64,000 bases of DNA from Dromiciops gliroides (GCF_019393635.1 NC_057861.1:657475724-657539723), one strand, 5' to 3'. Counted from the stretch's first letter, positions 11,742 through 23,353 are shown. Numbers and translations are program-made. Notes: generated from the sequence alone by a model not told the origin.

Positions 11742-12253
11742 TGTGCTTTCTTTTTCTAAACACTATGCCTACCTCTATGGGTGCTCCTTGAAAGCAAGGA
11801 TTATTTGTTTTTTGCTTTCTCTGAAACTCCAGGGCTTTGGATTTTTGTTATGATTATTGTAGTTCAAGTGCATAAAATGGCTATATACATAGTACATACT
11901 TGTTGGATTGTATTGGAAGAACAACATTAAAGGACTCGGGCTGGGGTAATAATACTCCACCCCTTTCAAATAGCTCATCAAAGATTTTTTTTGAATATTT
12001 TACTTATTTGTAGTTATATTTTTAAATTTTTCCTAAGTTCACCTTTAGACTTATTTGTTGGAGATCATTTAGGCTTTGAAACCAGGAAATAAGTTAACAG
12101 AAATGACAAAGAAACAACTGTATGTCAGTGCTACATTGTCCACTGGTTTTGTTTTAATAAACTATAAGATGACATACATAGAGACACTACTAAGTAGTGA
12201 TAGCCATGTAATTTAGTGGGCAGCAAAACATGAAGCAGAGAAAAAATGCTTTA

Positions 12254-12305
12254 AAGAGAGAGGGGAGAGAGGGGAGAGAGGGGAGAGAGAGAGGGGAGGG
12301 AGGAA
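12254..12305. repeat. (GAGAGGGGA)n purine tract
   Basis: Short tandem AGAGGGG/AGAG units. Confidence 0.8.
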
Positions 12306-12364
12306 AGACACTGGATTCGGTGATAGAAGACCTTGTTTAAGTTTCAATTCCTCTACAATTTCAA

Positions 12365-12605
12365 ACCACTTTACCACTCAAAGCTAAATTTTCACAAAAT
12401 TCCAGAGGTTAGAAGGGACTTCAGAATACTTAGAATCTAGGCCACAGTTGAATAGAAATCCATTCTACAATGCCCCAACAAATGGCCAACCAACCACCAC
12501 TTGATGACTAATGAAAGACTGGTACTGCCTCCAAAAGCAGCCCATTTCATTTTTTGATAGCACTAATTGTTAGGAAGTTTTTCTTTATATCAAATCAAAA
12601 TTCTG
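12365..12605 (-). mobile_element. CR1/L3 LINE fragment
   Basis: Antisense series TTAGAAGGGACTTCAGAAT, ACCACCACTTGATGACTAATG, GCACTAATTGTTAGGAAGTTTTTC. Confidence 0.55.
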
Positions 12606-12773
12606 CTTTTTTTTTTTTTTACAACTTTTACTAGTTTAAAATTGCACTAAAATGTTTGGAACACTTTTTGATTGTACTACTTGTTAGTAAATTAACTAAA
12701 AGAGAAATGCAGGATATTACATCTATATTACTGAATTTTCTTTGGGGAAATAGGAGATGTAATCAAAGATATT

Positions 12774-12951
12774 AGAAGAGTTGTTTGTTTTTGTTTTTTT
12801 TGGCGGGGCAATGAGGGTTAAGTGATTTGCCCAGGGCCACTCAGCTAATAAGTGTCAAGTGTCTGAGGCCAGATTTGAACTGAGATCTTCCTGAATCCAG
12901 GGCTGGTGCTTTATCTATTGTGCCACCTAGCTGCCTCCAAGAAGAGTTGTT
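12774..12951 (-). mobile_element. CORE-SINE
   Basis: Minus-strand copy between AGAAGAGTTGTT duplications at 12774-12785 and 12940-12951. Confidence 0.92.
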
Positions 12952-13009
12952 AATGTTGCCAAAGTGAAGTTTATCTCCTTCCTCTAAGACTAGATCAGAG
13001 GTGGAGAGA

Positions 13010-14240
13010 ATGAAGTCAGTCAGTCAGTCAGCAAGCATTTATTAATTTCCTAGTTTGTATTTGGCACTCCTCTAAGTAGTGGAGATATAAAGAAAGCCCT
13101 GCCACCAAGGAGTTCATATTCTAATTGTGGAGATGTATATATAACGAGATACATGTAACATATATGCAGAGTAGATGGAAGGCTATCTCAGAAGGGAAGG
13201 TACCAATAGCTGCGGGGAGAACTGGGAAAGGCTTTCTTTAGAGAGTGAGATTTTAGCTGAATATTTAAGAAAGCCAGAGGAGTTTAGAGGTGGAGGTGTG
13301 GTACAGTGGATTAAAGCAAATGAAGGGCCTCACAACAGATGGCTTCAATTTTCTCAGTTAAAAAAAAAAGGAAGCAAAATAATTTGCTGAGGGAAGGAGC
13401 CATGTGGGTGGTCTTTTGGGTTTTAGGAGATAGGAGAAGGTTTGAAATAGTCAATGCAGGGAGTGTGGTAGAAAGAAAGTCAATCAAGGTAAAATAAAAG
13501 GGTTGCTATGCAGGAGTAAGGGCCTAGCTGAGATTAGATAACATATTATTTGTAGTGGAACCAATTTGCATGGTTATATGACTTTCTCCAGGGTTCAGCA
13601 GCCTGGGAATAGTGAGGGAGAAAGCAGATACTGGGTGTGTCTAGGGTTAAGGATTGGCAGGGCATAAACAGTTGAAAGACAAGGGAGCAAGGGACTCCAT
13701 CACAGAAGACAGTGTAAAGTTGAAATAGTTAACTATATCAGGAAAACTGAAGGGGGCAAAATGAGGTCAGAGCAGGGATGACGGACTGGGAGAAAAGGAA
13801 AGGAAGAGGTCAGAGTGAGGACAAAAGATCTGGTGAAGAGTGTGATAGAGGAATAGATGTAAAAATAAGTACTTTGATCAGAGAAAGGCATTTCAAAGTT
13901 CAGGGTCATGGAAATATTATAGTCTGAGGGTGATAGTAAGGTCTAACAGGGTACCATTTCTATGTGTAGTTGAGATATAGTTGAGATGTTGTCTGGAGAG
14001 GAGAGTTGAGGAGACAGTTGATGAAGGGGGCAATCAGGGTGTTCAAAGTGATCTCCATGTGAATGTTGAATTCCCGAAATATAAAGGCAGATGTTGGGAT
14101 GGTAGCACCATGATTTTTGGAGAACAGCAGATGGCAGTAGCAAGGCTCTAGACAGGCACTGCAAGAAAATGGAATGACCCTCAAAGGAGAGGTTGCAGAG
14201 AATGGAGGTGGTAGAGGGAGTGTTTGAAAGTGGTAGTGGA
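13010..14240 (+). repeat. Unclassified interspersed repeat, about 1.2 kb
   Basis: Shares an ordered set of segments with 60960-61270 (AGGGCCTA..TGAGATTA.ATAACAT, AACAGTTGAAAGA.AAGG-like, AGTGTA.AGTTGAA) and, at its start, with 29240-29600 and 46850 on. AG-rich on this strand. No intact frame, no termini recognised. Continues past the SINE at 14242. Confidence 0.5.
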
Positions 14241-14405
14241 GGGCAGCTAGGTGGCACAGTGGATAAAGTACCGGCCCTGGATTCAGGAGGACCTGAGTTC
14301 AAATCCAGCCTCAGACATGACAGCTGTGTGACCCTGGGCAAGTCACTTAACCTTCATTGCCCTGGAAAACAAAAAGAAAAAAAAGAAATGAAAGTGGTAG
14401 TGGAG
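14225..14405 (+). mobile_element. CORE-SINE
   Basis: Copy missing ACTTACTAG-type sequence in its middle, between perfect TGAAAGTGGTAGTGGAG duplications (14225-14241, 14389-14405). Confidence 0.93.
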
Positions 14406-14531
14406 TCTGAGGAGTAGGCCATCTTGTCCCAGCCTACCTGTGTATCAGGGAGCAAGAGAAAAGGCACAAAACGGGAACTGGAGGGTGTGGCAAAGCATGA
14501 AGTGGCTTCCATAGAGAGCCATATTTCTATG

Positions 14532-14742
14532 AAAATAAGAGTTGTGGGGGCAGCTAGGTGACACAGTGGATAGAGTACCGGCCCTGGATTCAGTAGGATC
14601 TGAGTTCAAATCTGGCCTCAAACACTTGACACTTACTAGCTGTGTGACCCTGGGCAAGTCACTTAACCCCAATTGCCTCACACACAAAAAAACACCAAAC
14701 CAAAACAAAACAAAAAACAAAAAAACAAAAATAAGAGTTGTG
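14532..14742 (+). mobile_element. CORE-SINE
   Basis: Full-length, long A/AC-rich tail, between AAAATAAGAGTTGTG duplications (14532-14546, 14728-14742). Confidence 0.93.
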
Positions 14743-15094
14743 AAATATATAAGAAGAGTTCTAGAATGAAGGTGAGTTTGTTGATGATCAAGGGCTTTGG
14801 GAGCTCAACAGAGAAGGATAGTGATTAAGCAGGAGATAAAGCTGAGCTTGAAGAGATGAAAGGTGACGAAGTGACAAGAGAGGGAGGAGTTTTGATGTTG
14901 ACAGATGGTGACTGAATTACAAGATTAGAGGAGCGAATGAGGAGATTTTTTTTTTTTTGCTAGAAAAACCAAGGGAAATACCAGTTGGTCAGATCATTTA
15001 GTTAATCAAAGCAGACAGTCAGTGGGAATGGTGGTGGGAAAGGTCATGTGGGGAAGGATAAGTATGCCATTATTCATGGGTACCATGAAGAAGG

Positions 15095-15275
15095 ATCATA
15101 GATTTAGAACTGAAAGGGATCTTAGAGGTCTTGTTTCATGGATGCAGAAACTGGGCCACAGAGAGGGTAAAGTGCCTTTTCCAGAGTCACACTGTAAGTA
15201 TCTAAATATCTAAGTAAGAAACCCAGGTGGGAAATGAAACCAAGTCTATCCGTTATGCCACATTGCCTCTTGAGG
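15095..15275 (-). mobile_element. MIR SINE
   Basis: ATTTAGAACTGAAAGGGATC, GATGCAGAAACTGGGCCACAG and the TTATGCCACATTGCCTCTTG end in order. Confidence 0.55.
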
Positions 15276-15479
15276 CCATCATGTTAATATTTTGAAGATC
15301 AGTATTAGTGATGACCAGTGGGAGGTGTCATGTGGTGAAGGAGCCCTATAATTTTGGGCAGCACATGGTTGTGTTGCCCCACCACCATGTCAGTGATGTG
15401 CTGGGGTTGAGTCCAAGTTTGCATTAATAGTGTTGACTTGAACTTGAGTCCTGGGGTAATTACTGAGCAGACACACACA

Positions 15480-15660
15480 CATGCATTTATGTATGTATGA
15501 TTTGAATAGAAGGGAATCTCAGAGGAAAGGTCCTAGAATGAGTTTGCTAAAAGTCTCTTGAAGAAGGTACAACTCAAGCTAAGTCTTTAAGAAAGCCAGG
15601 GAAGCCAGGAGGGGAAGGCAAGAAGGGAGAATATTCCAGACATGAGGGACCAGTACTAGT
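15480..15660 (+). repeat. Fragment of the unclassified mid-age repeat
   Basis: AAGTCTTTAAGAAAGCCAGGGA and GAATATTCCAGACATGAGGGA match the order at 13270-13290 and 46896-46920. Confidence 0.45.
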
Positions 15661-15815
15661 GAGCAGAGGAGAAACCTACTAGTTATTTGTGTGACCTTAG
15701 GCAGGTCTCTTCCCTTGGTAGAACTCAGTTTCTTCATGTGTAAAATGAGGAGGTTGGAGTAGGTGATCTCTAAGGTCCTTTTTAGCTCTAATATTCTGTG
15801 ATTCTGAAACAGAGT
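15660..15815 (+). mobile_element. MIR SINE
   Basis: ACCTACTAGTTATTTGTGTGACC, ATGTGTAAAATGAGGAGGTT, TGATCTCTAAGGTCC. Confidence 0.65.
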
Positions 15816-16029
15816 TAATATGATCAGAGTTGGAATTTCATGGGGGTGAATGGAGCTGTCTTGACATCAGGTCCTCAACATATGAACCTTTCTCCCCATG
15901 CTACTTTCTATTCTTCTGCCTCATCTGATGTTCCTTTGTTGGCCTACCCCACAGGACTCTATGACTAGACAACCTCCCATCATAATAATAATCATAATAA
16001 TCATAATAATAATAACTGGAAATATAGCA

Positions 16030-16285
16030 AAATTAAATAACATTTATGTGGTGCTTTAAGGTTTGCAAAGTGCTACATAGATAGCTTATTTATCCTCCCA
16101 ACAACCCTGGGAGGTGGGTGCCATTATTAGCTCCAATTTACAGATGGGGAAACTGAGGCCAACAGTGGCTAACTGACTTGCCCAGGGTCACACAGCTAGT
16201 AAGTATCTTCAGCAGCATTTGAACTCAGTTCTTCTTTGACTTCACATCTAGCATTCTAACCACTGTGTCACCTATCTGATCATCT
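16030..16285 (-). mobile_element. MIR-type CORE-SINE
   Basis: Antisense series GTGGTGCTTTAAGGTTTGCAAAG, ACAGATGGGGAAACTGAGGCC, TGACTTGCCCAGGGTCACAC, ATTCTAACCACTGTGTCACC. The CORE-SINE-like end is well kept. Confidence 0.65.
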
Positions 16286-16289
16286 CAGC

Positions 16290-18080
16290 CCTTCCTGACC
16301 TCTAGAGGCCTCTCACTCCCATGCTTCTTACATGGGGCCTGTCTACCCCAGTGAGGATCCTATTTCCTCTTTGTCATCTGCTGCCAGGAGTCAGATTGTC
16401 CTCTGCATGGTCAGATTGTCCTCTGTATGGCTACCTTCCTCCAACTGTATTCACCCTAGGTGAAAATAGTCCTAGTCATGGCTCTGATTGTTATTATTCT
16501 CATTATTACACCAGTAGGTGAGAGAAAAGTGAAGGGCACAGTATGCATTTGGCCTATGGAGCTACATGGCTTCACAGGCTTATTATCATCAATTCAAAGG
16601 GGGAAAACATGCAAAGTGCTTATTTGGCAATGTTGTTGTATAGACAAAACAATCTAGGTGACAGACTGGATTTTTCACTTTACAATTGCCTTTACCCTTG
16701 TATAGGTGCAACTGAGCTCTCTGCTCCTGTTTTCACACAAGTATGCTGTGCATAATTGTAATATTTATTCCTGCTTGTCTGCAAATCACTTGGAGCTTCT
16801 TAGAGGGTGGTTCTATCTAAATAGAAGATTGTACGTTTACAGTCTGGTAGTAAACTGCCTTCCGAAATGCATACATTATGTCTGAGTAGCTTAGCAAATA
16901 AGGACAAACATTTACCAACCCATGGAAAAACCATTTACCAACCTAATTTTCCTTCCCAACGGTACACGGGCACTGGGGTGAATGAAGTCAGCACTCTTTA
17001 TAACTTTCCCAGCATAAATCACTCCCCATTTTGGCGAGAGGCTATTTGCAAAGCTGCTTAAGAGCCATATACCATGACATCATTCCCAATGCCCTCAACC
17101 CTGTATGAGGGACTGCTTGAAAAGCCAGGCCATCATCAAGAGCAAGAGCCAGGCTTGCCACTCACTGCTGTGCTAACTGAGTCTGAATGGTATTAAATGA
17201 GATGGGATCCATCCAAGTCAGGGAGCCAAAAGCCAAGCCACCTACCCAAGTGGGGCCTGTTTCGTCTCTTGCTCCGTGAGCTATGGAGCAGATCCCAGTG
17301 AGGAGCTTCTGCTGATTTCAAAGGCAATTCTGGCCTCAAATCAGCTCCCCCTGGGTCCTGAGCAAGCTGAGAAATAGGGCCCCACAAGAGAAGCCATTTG
17401 AAGCCAAGGTCAGCTGCTCCTGCTGCCCTGTTCTCTCCATGAATGCTGACAACTCATGGGGAAGGATAAATGATGAATCCAGCCTTTTGTGTGTGGGAGA
17501 TAGCCCTCTGGAGTAGCCAACTGTCTCTAATTGTATGTCATCACCAGAAATATGGCCTTGAGAAGGCAGGGAGCTTGGGCTGGCGGTGTGCTGCCTGGGA
17601 GCCAAAGTTTCCTGGGCTCTGAAGCCCTTCTTCAAAGGTTTGGCGAGGCCAACTGGAGCCACAGACTGCTGGATCCTCCTACTGCCCCTGCATCGCGCCA
17701 TCCGGGAAGTGTTGTGCCATTCGTCACTGTGCCTTGAGAGTCAGCTGGTAGATGCCAGCTGGGCTGCTTTGATGGCTTCCATGCCATCCCAAATGCAACC
17801 CCCTGGGGTCCTCAAAGTGGATTTCCCCACATTTGAATATGGGAATCTGGGCCTGGACTCAGGATTCTATTCCTGCTTAGAAAGCATGTTCTGGTTTGTT
17901 GAGGTCCTGTGACCTTTAGCTACCGGGGTCATTTGACCTCTCACCTCTTGCATAAGTATAGCCAAGAGACTAGGCAAGGGCTTAGTAGATGAAGGAACCA
18001 CTGACCTGTGACATAGCATTGCTCTTCTCTAGGCTTAGGAATCTTATCATGCCTTAAGAATTATAGCATTAGCAGGATGG
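16290..18080. other. Longest low-repeat, GC-richer block; candidate regulatory DNA
   Basis: About 1.8 kb with no recognised transposon and higher GC than its surroundings, especially 17100-17950. Overlapping frames on both strands (17336-17701 minus, 17586-17912 plus, 108-121 codons) have no recognisable domain. In GC-richer DNA such frames arise by chance. A lineage-specific exon or a conserved non-coding element are both possible; the sequence alone does not decide. Confidence 0.35.
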
Positions 18081-18084
18081 TGTA

Positions 18085-18290
18085 GTGGACTGAAAGCCAG
18101 TAATAGAATTAGGAAGACGTGGGTACGAGGTATCTCTCTGACACACGATGGTTTATTTGATGGGACCCTCAGCAAATTCCTTAACCTTTCAGTGTTGTGG
18201 GCAACTACCTAAGGCTCTAAATTATGCAGCAGGTGTCATCTTCATTGGTAGAAGGTGTTTATTTATTGGGGATTCCTGGTGTCAGTGAAA
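18085..18290 (+). mobile_element. Old tRNA-derived SINE (THER-like)
   Basis: GGATGGTGTAGTGGACTGAAAG, CTTAACCTTTCAGTGTTGTGG and CATTGGTAGAAGGTGTTTAT in the order seen in marsupial THER-like SINEs; compare 1858-2040. Confidence 0.5.
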
Positions 18291-18369
18291 TTAGGCAGGG
18301 ACTTTCTTTTGCCTCTTTTATTTCCTTAGCATTTAACACAATGCCTGGTACATAGTTATTCTTGTGGTT

Positions 18370-18602
18370 GATCAGTCATTCAGTTGTATCTGACCTTTAT
18401 GACTCCATGGACCATACTGTCCATGGGGTTTTCTTGGTAAAGATATTGGAATGTTTTGCCATTCCCTTCTCTAATGGATTATGGCAAATGTAAGTGACTT
18501 GCCCAGAGTCTCCTAACTTGTAAGTGTCTGAGGGCACATTTGACTCAGGACTTCCTGACTCCAGGCCAGGTGCTTTATCCACTGAACCAACTAGCTGCCT
18601 CC
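18370..18602 (-). mobile_element. Longer Mar1-type CORE-SINE
   Basis: Antisense copy with the extra central segment GTTTTCTTGGTAAAGATATTGGAATGTTTTGCCATTCCCTTCTC (written here as its + strand landmarks at 18428-18471), then the common GACTTGCCCAGAG end. Confidence 0.75.
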
Positions 18603-18610
18603 TAGGCCTA

Positions 18611-18763
18611 CTTTTTTTCTTCCCCCTGGTGGTGCAATGAGGGTTAAGTGACTTGCCCAGGGTCACACAGCTAGTAAGTGTCAAGTGTCTGAGGTTGGAT
18701 TTGAACTCAGGTCCTCCTTAATCTAGGGCCAGTGCTTTGTCTACTGTGCCACCTAGCTGCCCC
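18611..18763 (-). mobile_element. CORE-SINE
   Basis: Minus-strand full-length copy directly after the Mar1-type SINE. Confidence 0.9.
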
Positions 18764-18779
18764 TGATGATTGATTTTTT

Positions 18780-19560
18780 ACTAGGATTCTTAGCAACTTA
18801 TAGTGTAAGCCTATTATAACCTAGGACAAGGAAAGTTACTCAAGAAATTAGCCTCCCCAGAGCTGTCCAAATCTGTCAAAGAGAGATGTCACCCAGCTCT
18901 CCTGCTTTCATGTTTGTCTCTAGGATCAGGTCTGGAGAATGAAGATTAATATAGAAATACAAGGTGAGAAATCTGGGTTAGGTGTGCATTGATAGAATGG
19001 CAATAGGCAGCCTCAGATGGGAAGAGAGCTTGGTTCTCTCATCAGAGTAACTGGCTAGAGCTGTTGCCTTCTTGACCTACAGATCAATAGCCTGTCTTCC
19101 TGATTAACACTAGCAAAAATCTCTAAATGGTGACTAGATTCTTTCCCAATACTGGCCTTTCTCTTCCTCTTCACTGTCCATGCCTTCTGTGTGAATAACA
19201 CAAGAAAGGCAGAGGCCTTTCTGTATTTGTGGGTTGTTGTAGCTATTGTGTTTTTCCTCATTTCTAAAACCCAAATTAAGTAAGTGATTTGCAGCAATAA
19301 ATGCAGCAAAGACCTCAAGGGAGAGGCAGAAGCCCACTAGCAATCAAAGGGAAGAAATGGTGTCTACAGTGGTCACTTTCATCTCACTGTTCTACAAAGT
19401 TAAGGGAATATTCTTCTGAGTCTTGAGCTCCTAGAAGAAGGTCTGTGGTGGTCCTTGGAGCACATAACACCATGCCTTTCCCATAAGTAGGTATTCAATA
19501 AATATTTATTCAACTATTAGACTGCATTATTGAATTGAATTATTTATTTGCTGTCCATCT
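18780..19560. other. Unrecognised intergenic sequence
   Basis: Contains two overlapping minus-strand frames (19055-19318, 19134-19343) without domains and an L2-like tail near 19470-19525 (CACCATGCCTTTCCCATAAG, TATTCAATAAATATTTATTC). Confidence 0.3.
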
Positions 19561-19568
19561 CTCTTTCC

Positions 19569-19763
19569 AAAGCAAGTCATTTCTTTCTGTCTTTCTTTTT
19601 CTTTTTTTTTTTTGGTGAGGCAATAAGTATTTAGTGACTTGCCCAAGGTCAGCTAGTCAATGTCAAGTGTCTGAGACTGGATTTAGACTCAGGTCCTCCT
19701 GACTCCAAGGCCAATGCTCTATCCACTGCACCACCAAGCTGTCCCCCAAAACAAGTCATTTCT
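19569..19763 (-). mobile_element. CORE-SINE, diverged
   Basis: Minus-strand copy between AAAGCAAGTCATTTCT (19569-19584) and AAAACAAGTCATTTCT (19748-19763). Confidence 0.9.
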
Positions 19764-19849
19764 AATTAGGAATTACATTTTATTCTTCTGTTTATGAAAA
19801 AATTACTCACTAATTATCTAGTAAATCATCATTGTAATTATCTGGGCCC

Positions 19850-20080
19850 ATGTTTATGTAGTAATTTATAGTTTTATAAGATGCTTTCCTTGCAATAGCT
19901 CTGTGACCTAAATAGTGCAGGTATTCTTAGCATTCCCATTTTATAAATGAGAACACTGAGGATCAGAGAAGTTAACTGATTCTATGCCTTAGGGTTTTTA
20001 AATTTTAAAAAATGGCATACCTTGAACTTGAGTCTTCTGACTTGAATTCAGCATCCTTACTATAATACATAATTTCTCAA
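19850..20080 (-). mobile_element. MIR-type SINE
   Basis: Antisense series CATTTTATAAATGAGAACACTGAGG, GAGAAGTTAACTGATTC, CTTGAACTTGAGTCTTCTGA. Confidence 0.55.
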
Positions 20081-20089
20081 AATGATCTG

Positions 20090-20970
20090 CTCACAGAAAT
20101 GAGGCTTGTACTGAGAATTCTTTGGCTTAGAGGGCCAGTGTCATAACCATCAGGATGATATTTGCTTATATATTGCCATTTGCTATCCCAAATAATTTGT
20201 GTGTGCATGTTCACTTCTCGTTACAGACTTACTTTCTTAAGAAGGCACAGAGACCTGTAGATGCACAGACATAGATCATCAGAAGATAAAATTAATACTT
20301 TTAGAAACAGAGTAAATTATTTACAATAAAAAAATCAAATATATTTTGGGACCATTTTAGGGGGAGGTTGAAATCTGTGATTTTTATGAGTGACAGGAGC
20401 TGACACTGATCAGCATTTCCTCTGTAAATTACATATAGTTTTTAAGAGTTTGTACAAGGCTCTACCATTTAAGGTGGTAGCCCTGGAAACTATTATGTTT
20501 ATTATGGACTGAACAGAATTGAATCCACAGAATTTCCTAGAAATGGTTTGGTGGAATCACTTATTCACAAACTTGATTCTTAGTAGAGAGATTTCTCCTC
20601 ACTGAAAAAAAAAAATTCCCCCTGAGAATAAAAGAAATTTTAAGGCAAGAACTGTTTCTTTTTTGTCCTTCTATCTCCAGTACCCAAACCAGTGCATGGT
20701 ACATAGTAGGAACTTCATAAAATTTATTTCTAAGTCTTAGAGCATCTCCTTCACCTTCTCACCTTACCTAAACATATAGAATATCTTTTTGGGGTGAGTG
20801 TGACTGGAGTAATTTCATGGACTGGGAAGGAGATGTAGAAACAGAAACAGTCTAATTTAAATGGTATCTTCTCTATGAAGCATTCTTTGATACCAACTTT
20901 TCCCCTTCCCCAGTGAAAATGATCTCTACTTCCTCAGGTTACTCATAGAAGATATGACCCATGATTTCTA
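20090..20970. other. Unrecognised AT-rich sequence
   Basis: An L2-like terminus at 20655-20725 (CCAGTGCATGGTACATAGTAGG). Otherwise no repeat or coding signal recognised. Confidence 0.3.
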
Positions 20971-22049
20971 CTGTTACTTACTGTTCCATTAAAAAATTTT
21001 CATAAGTCCTTCTGATAGCATTCTGCTCATCATTTCTTACAGCACAATAGTGTTCCTTCCATCTTAATCTCATTCCACAATTTGTTCAGCCACTCCCCAA
21101 TTTATGGGCATGACCCCAATTTTGAATTCAACGTTTTAAAAATATCTCTTTTAGGATACCAACGTAGTAGTGGTATTGCTAGGTCAAAGAGTATGCATGG
21201 TTTTATAGCCCTTTGGCCATAGTTCCAAATTGCTCTACAGAATGTTTGAATCAGTTTATAACTTTACCAAGAATGTATTAATGTCTCATTTTCCCTATAT
21301 CCCCCACAACAATTGTCATTTTTCCCTGCTGTCCCATTATCTAATCCAATAGTTATGAGGTAGTACCCAGAATTGTTTTGACCTGAATCCATCCAATCAG
21401 TAGTGAGTTAGAGCATTTTTCTTTTCATATGGCTATAGGTGTCTTTGATTATTTCATCTGAAAACTTCATGCCTTTAAAAACAAAACAAAAAAAATCCCC
21501 CCCAAAACCAACAAAACAAAACTTCATGCCGTTTAATCATCTATCAATTGGGGAATGGATCTAATTTTAAGAAATTTAACTCAGTTTTCCATGTGTTTGA
21601 GAACTGAGGCCTATCAGACAAATGCTTCAACTTTTTTTTCACAGTTATGATTGCTAATTGGATTACCCTCCCTCCTATTAGCTCCCCTTGATATTTACTC
21701 TATTTTCCATCTTCTTTCACCCTATCCCTCCTTTAAAAGTGTTTTGCTTCTAACTGCCCTTCCCCCAATCTGCCCTCCCTTCCTTCACCTCTCTCCCCTT
21801 AATTCCTTCCCCTCCCACTTTGCCACAGGGCAAAATATATTACTATACCAAATTGAGTGTGTATGTTATTCCATTTTTGAGCCAATTATGATGAGAGTAA
21901 GGCTCACTCACTCCCTTGCACCTGCCCCTCTTCCCCTTCACTCCATATACTTTTTCTTGCTTCTTTTATGTGAGATACTTTACCCCATTCCATTTCTCCC
22001 TTTCCCTTTCTCCCAGTGCATTCCTTTCCTCTCTAAATTTTATTTTTAA

Positions 22050-22229
22050 AAAGATATCAACATGGGGCAGTTGGGTGGCACAATAGACAAAGCACCAGCC
22101 CTGAACCTGGGAGGACCTGAGCCCAAATCCGCCCTCAGGCACCCAACACCCATCAGCTACATGACCCTGGGCAAGCAACCCAACACTGACTGCCCCACAA
22201 AAAAAAATTAAAAATGCTTTAAAGATATC
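22050..22229 (+). mobile_element. Diverged CORE-SINE inside the HAL1-like element
   Basis: Plus-strand SINE with many transitions (GAGCCCAAATCC, CAGGCACCCAACACC). AAAGATATC flanks it at 22050-22058 and 22221-22229. A SINE with the same GAGCCCAAAT variant sits at the equivalent place in the second HAL1-like copy (45379-45500), so it was probably part of the master element. Confidence 0.75.
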
Positions 22230-22344
22230 CATTCATATTCAACTCATACCTGTGCCCTCTGTCTAAGTATACTCCATTCAGCTGCTCTAATAATGAGAAA
22301 ATTCTTATGAGTTAGAAGTATCACCTTCCCATGTAAGAATATAA

Positions 22345-22522
22345 ACAGTTTAACCTTTTTTTTTTTTTTTTAGTGAGACAATTGGGGTTAAGTGACTTGC
22401 CCAGGGTAACACAGTTAGTAAGTGTTAAGTGTCTGAGGCCGGATTTAAACTCAGGTACTCCTGACTCCAGGGCCGGTGCTCTATCCATTGCACCACCTAG
22501 CTGCCCCACAGTTTAACCTTTT
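22345..22522 (-). mobile_element. CORE-SINE in the HAL1-like element
   Basis: Minus-strand copy between ACAGTTTAACCTTTT duplications (22345-22359, 22508-22522). Absent from the second HAL1-like copy, where AACAGTTTAACC is uninterrupted (about 45628), so it is a later insertion. Confidence 0.93.
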
Positions 22523-22676
22523 AATATCCTGCATGATTTATTTTTCCTATTTACCGTTTTATGTTTCTCCAGGGTCATGTATTTGAAAGTCAAATTTTTT
22601 ATTCAGTTCAGGTTTTTCATCATGAATGCCTGAAAGGCCTATCTTTCATTGAATTCCCATTTTTTCCACTGAAAGA

Positions 22677-23036
22677 TTATACTAAATTTTGCTGGTAGGT
22701 GATGTTTGTTTGTAATCCCAGTTCCTTTGCCCTCTGGAATATCATATTCCATGCCCTCCGACCCTTCAATGTAGAAGCTGCTAGATCGTGTGCTATCCTG
22801 ACTGTGGCTCCACAATACTTGAATTCTTTCTTTCTGGCTGCTTGTAATATTTTTTCCTTGACCTGGGAGCTCTGGAATTTGGCTAAAATATTCCTGGAAG
22901 TTTTCATTTTGGGATCTCTTTCAGGAAGTGATTGGTGGATTCTTTTCATTTCTATTTTACCTTCTGTTTCTAGAATATCAGGGCAATTTTCCCTGACTAT
23001 TTTTGGAGGATGATGTCTAAGCTCTTTTTTGATCAT
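22677..23036 (-). pseudogene. L1 ORF1p-like C-terminal domain of the HAL1-like element
   Basis: A 119-residue open stretch containing KEKILQAARKK, a basic stretch, then DLAASTLKGRRAW and a final GLQTNITYQQ, closely matching the RNA-binding/C-terminal part of L1 ORF1p, an RNA chaperone that coats L1 RNA. The N-terminal coiled coil upstream is broken by stops. The same region is recognisable but more decayed at 45840-46150. Confidence 0.7.
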
Positions 23037-23204
23037 GATTTTCAGTTAGTCCAATTATTTTCAAATTATCTCTCTTGGATCTATTTTCCAGGTCAGCTGT
23101 TTTTCCAAGAAGATATTTCCCTCTATTTTTCATTCATTTGGATTTGCTTTATTGTGTCTTGATTTCTCATAAAGTCATTAGCTTTATTTGTTCAATCCTA
23201 ATTC

Positions 23205-23353
23205 TTTTTTTTTTTTTGCAGGGCTTTGGAGGTTAAGTGACTTGCCCAGGGTCACACAGCTAGTAAGTGTCAAGTGTCTGAGGTCAGATTTGAACTCAGG
23301 TCCTCCTGAATCCAGGGCTGGTGCTTTACCCACTGCGCCACCTAGCTGCCCCC
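23205..23353 (-). mobile_element. CORE-SINE in the HAL1-like element
   Basis: Minus-strand full-length copy with T-run at 23208-23219. Confidence 0.9.

Noticed and set aside
14193..14769. Recurring short frames with LTLTSCVTLGKSLNP-like peptides
   Set aside because: The same peptide appears wherever the CORE-SINE is translated; they are SINE artefacts seen throughout the window.
17336..17912. Overlapping 108-121 codon frames as a gene
   Set aside because: No recognisable domain, no splice or promoter evidence, and frames on both strands in GC-richer DNA are expected by chance; kept only as a low-repeat block.
21651..22049. 132-codon + strand hydrophobic frame
   Set aside because: Lies in the antisense strand of the HAL1-like 3' region; pyrimidine-rich, no domain.
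22059..22220. Many T-to-C changes in the embedded SINE as a sign of A-to-I hyper-editing before reverse transcription
   Set aside because: G-to-A changes of the opposite direction are almost as common, and part of the pattern is shared with the copy at 45379, so ordinary divergence of a shared ancestor explains it better.
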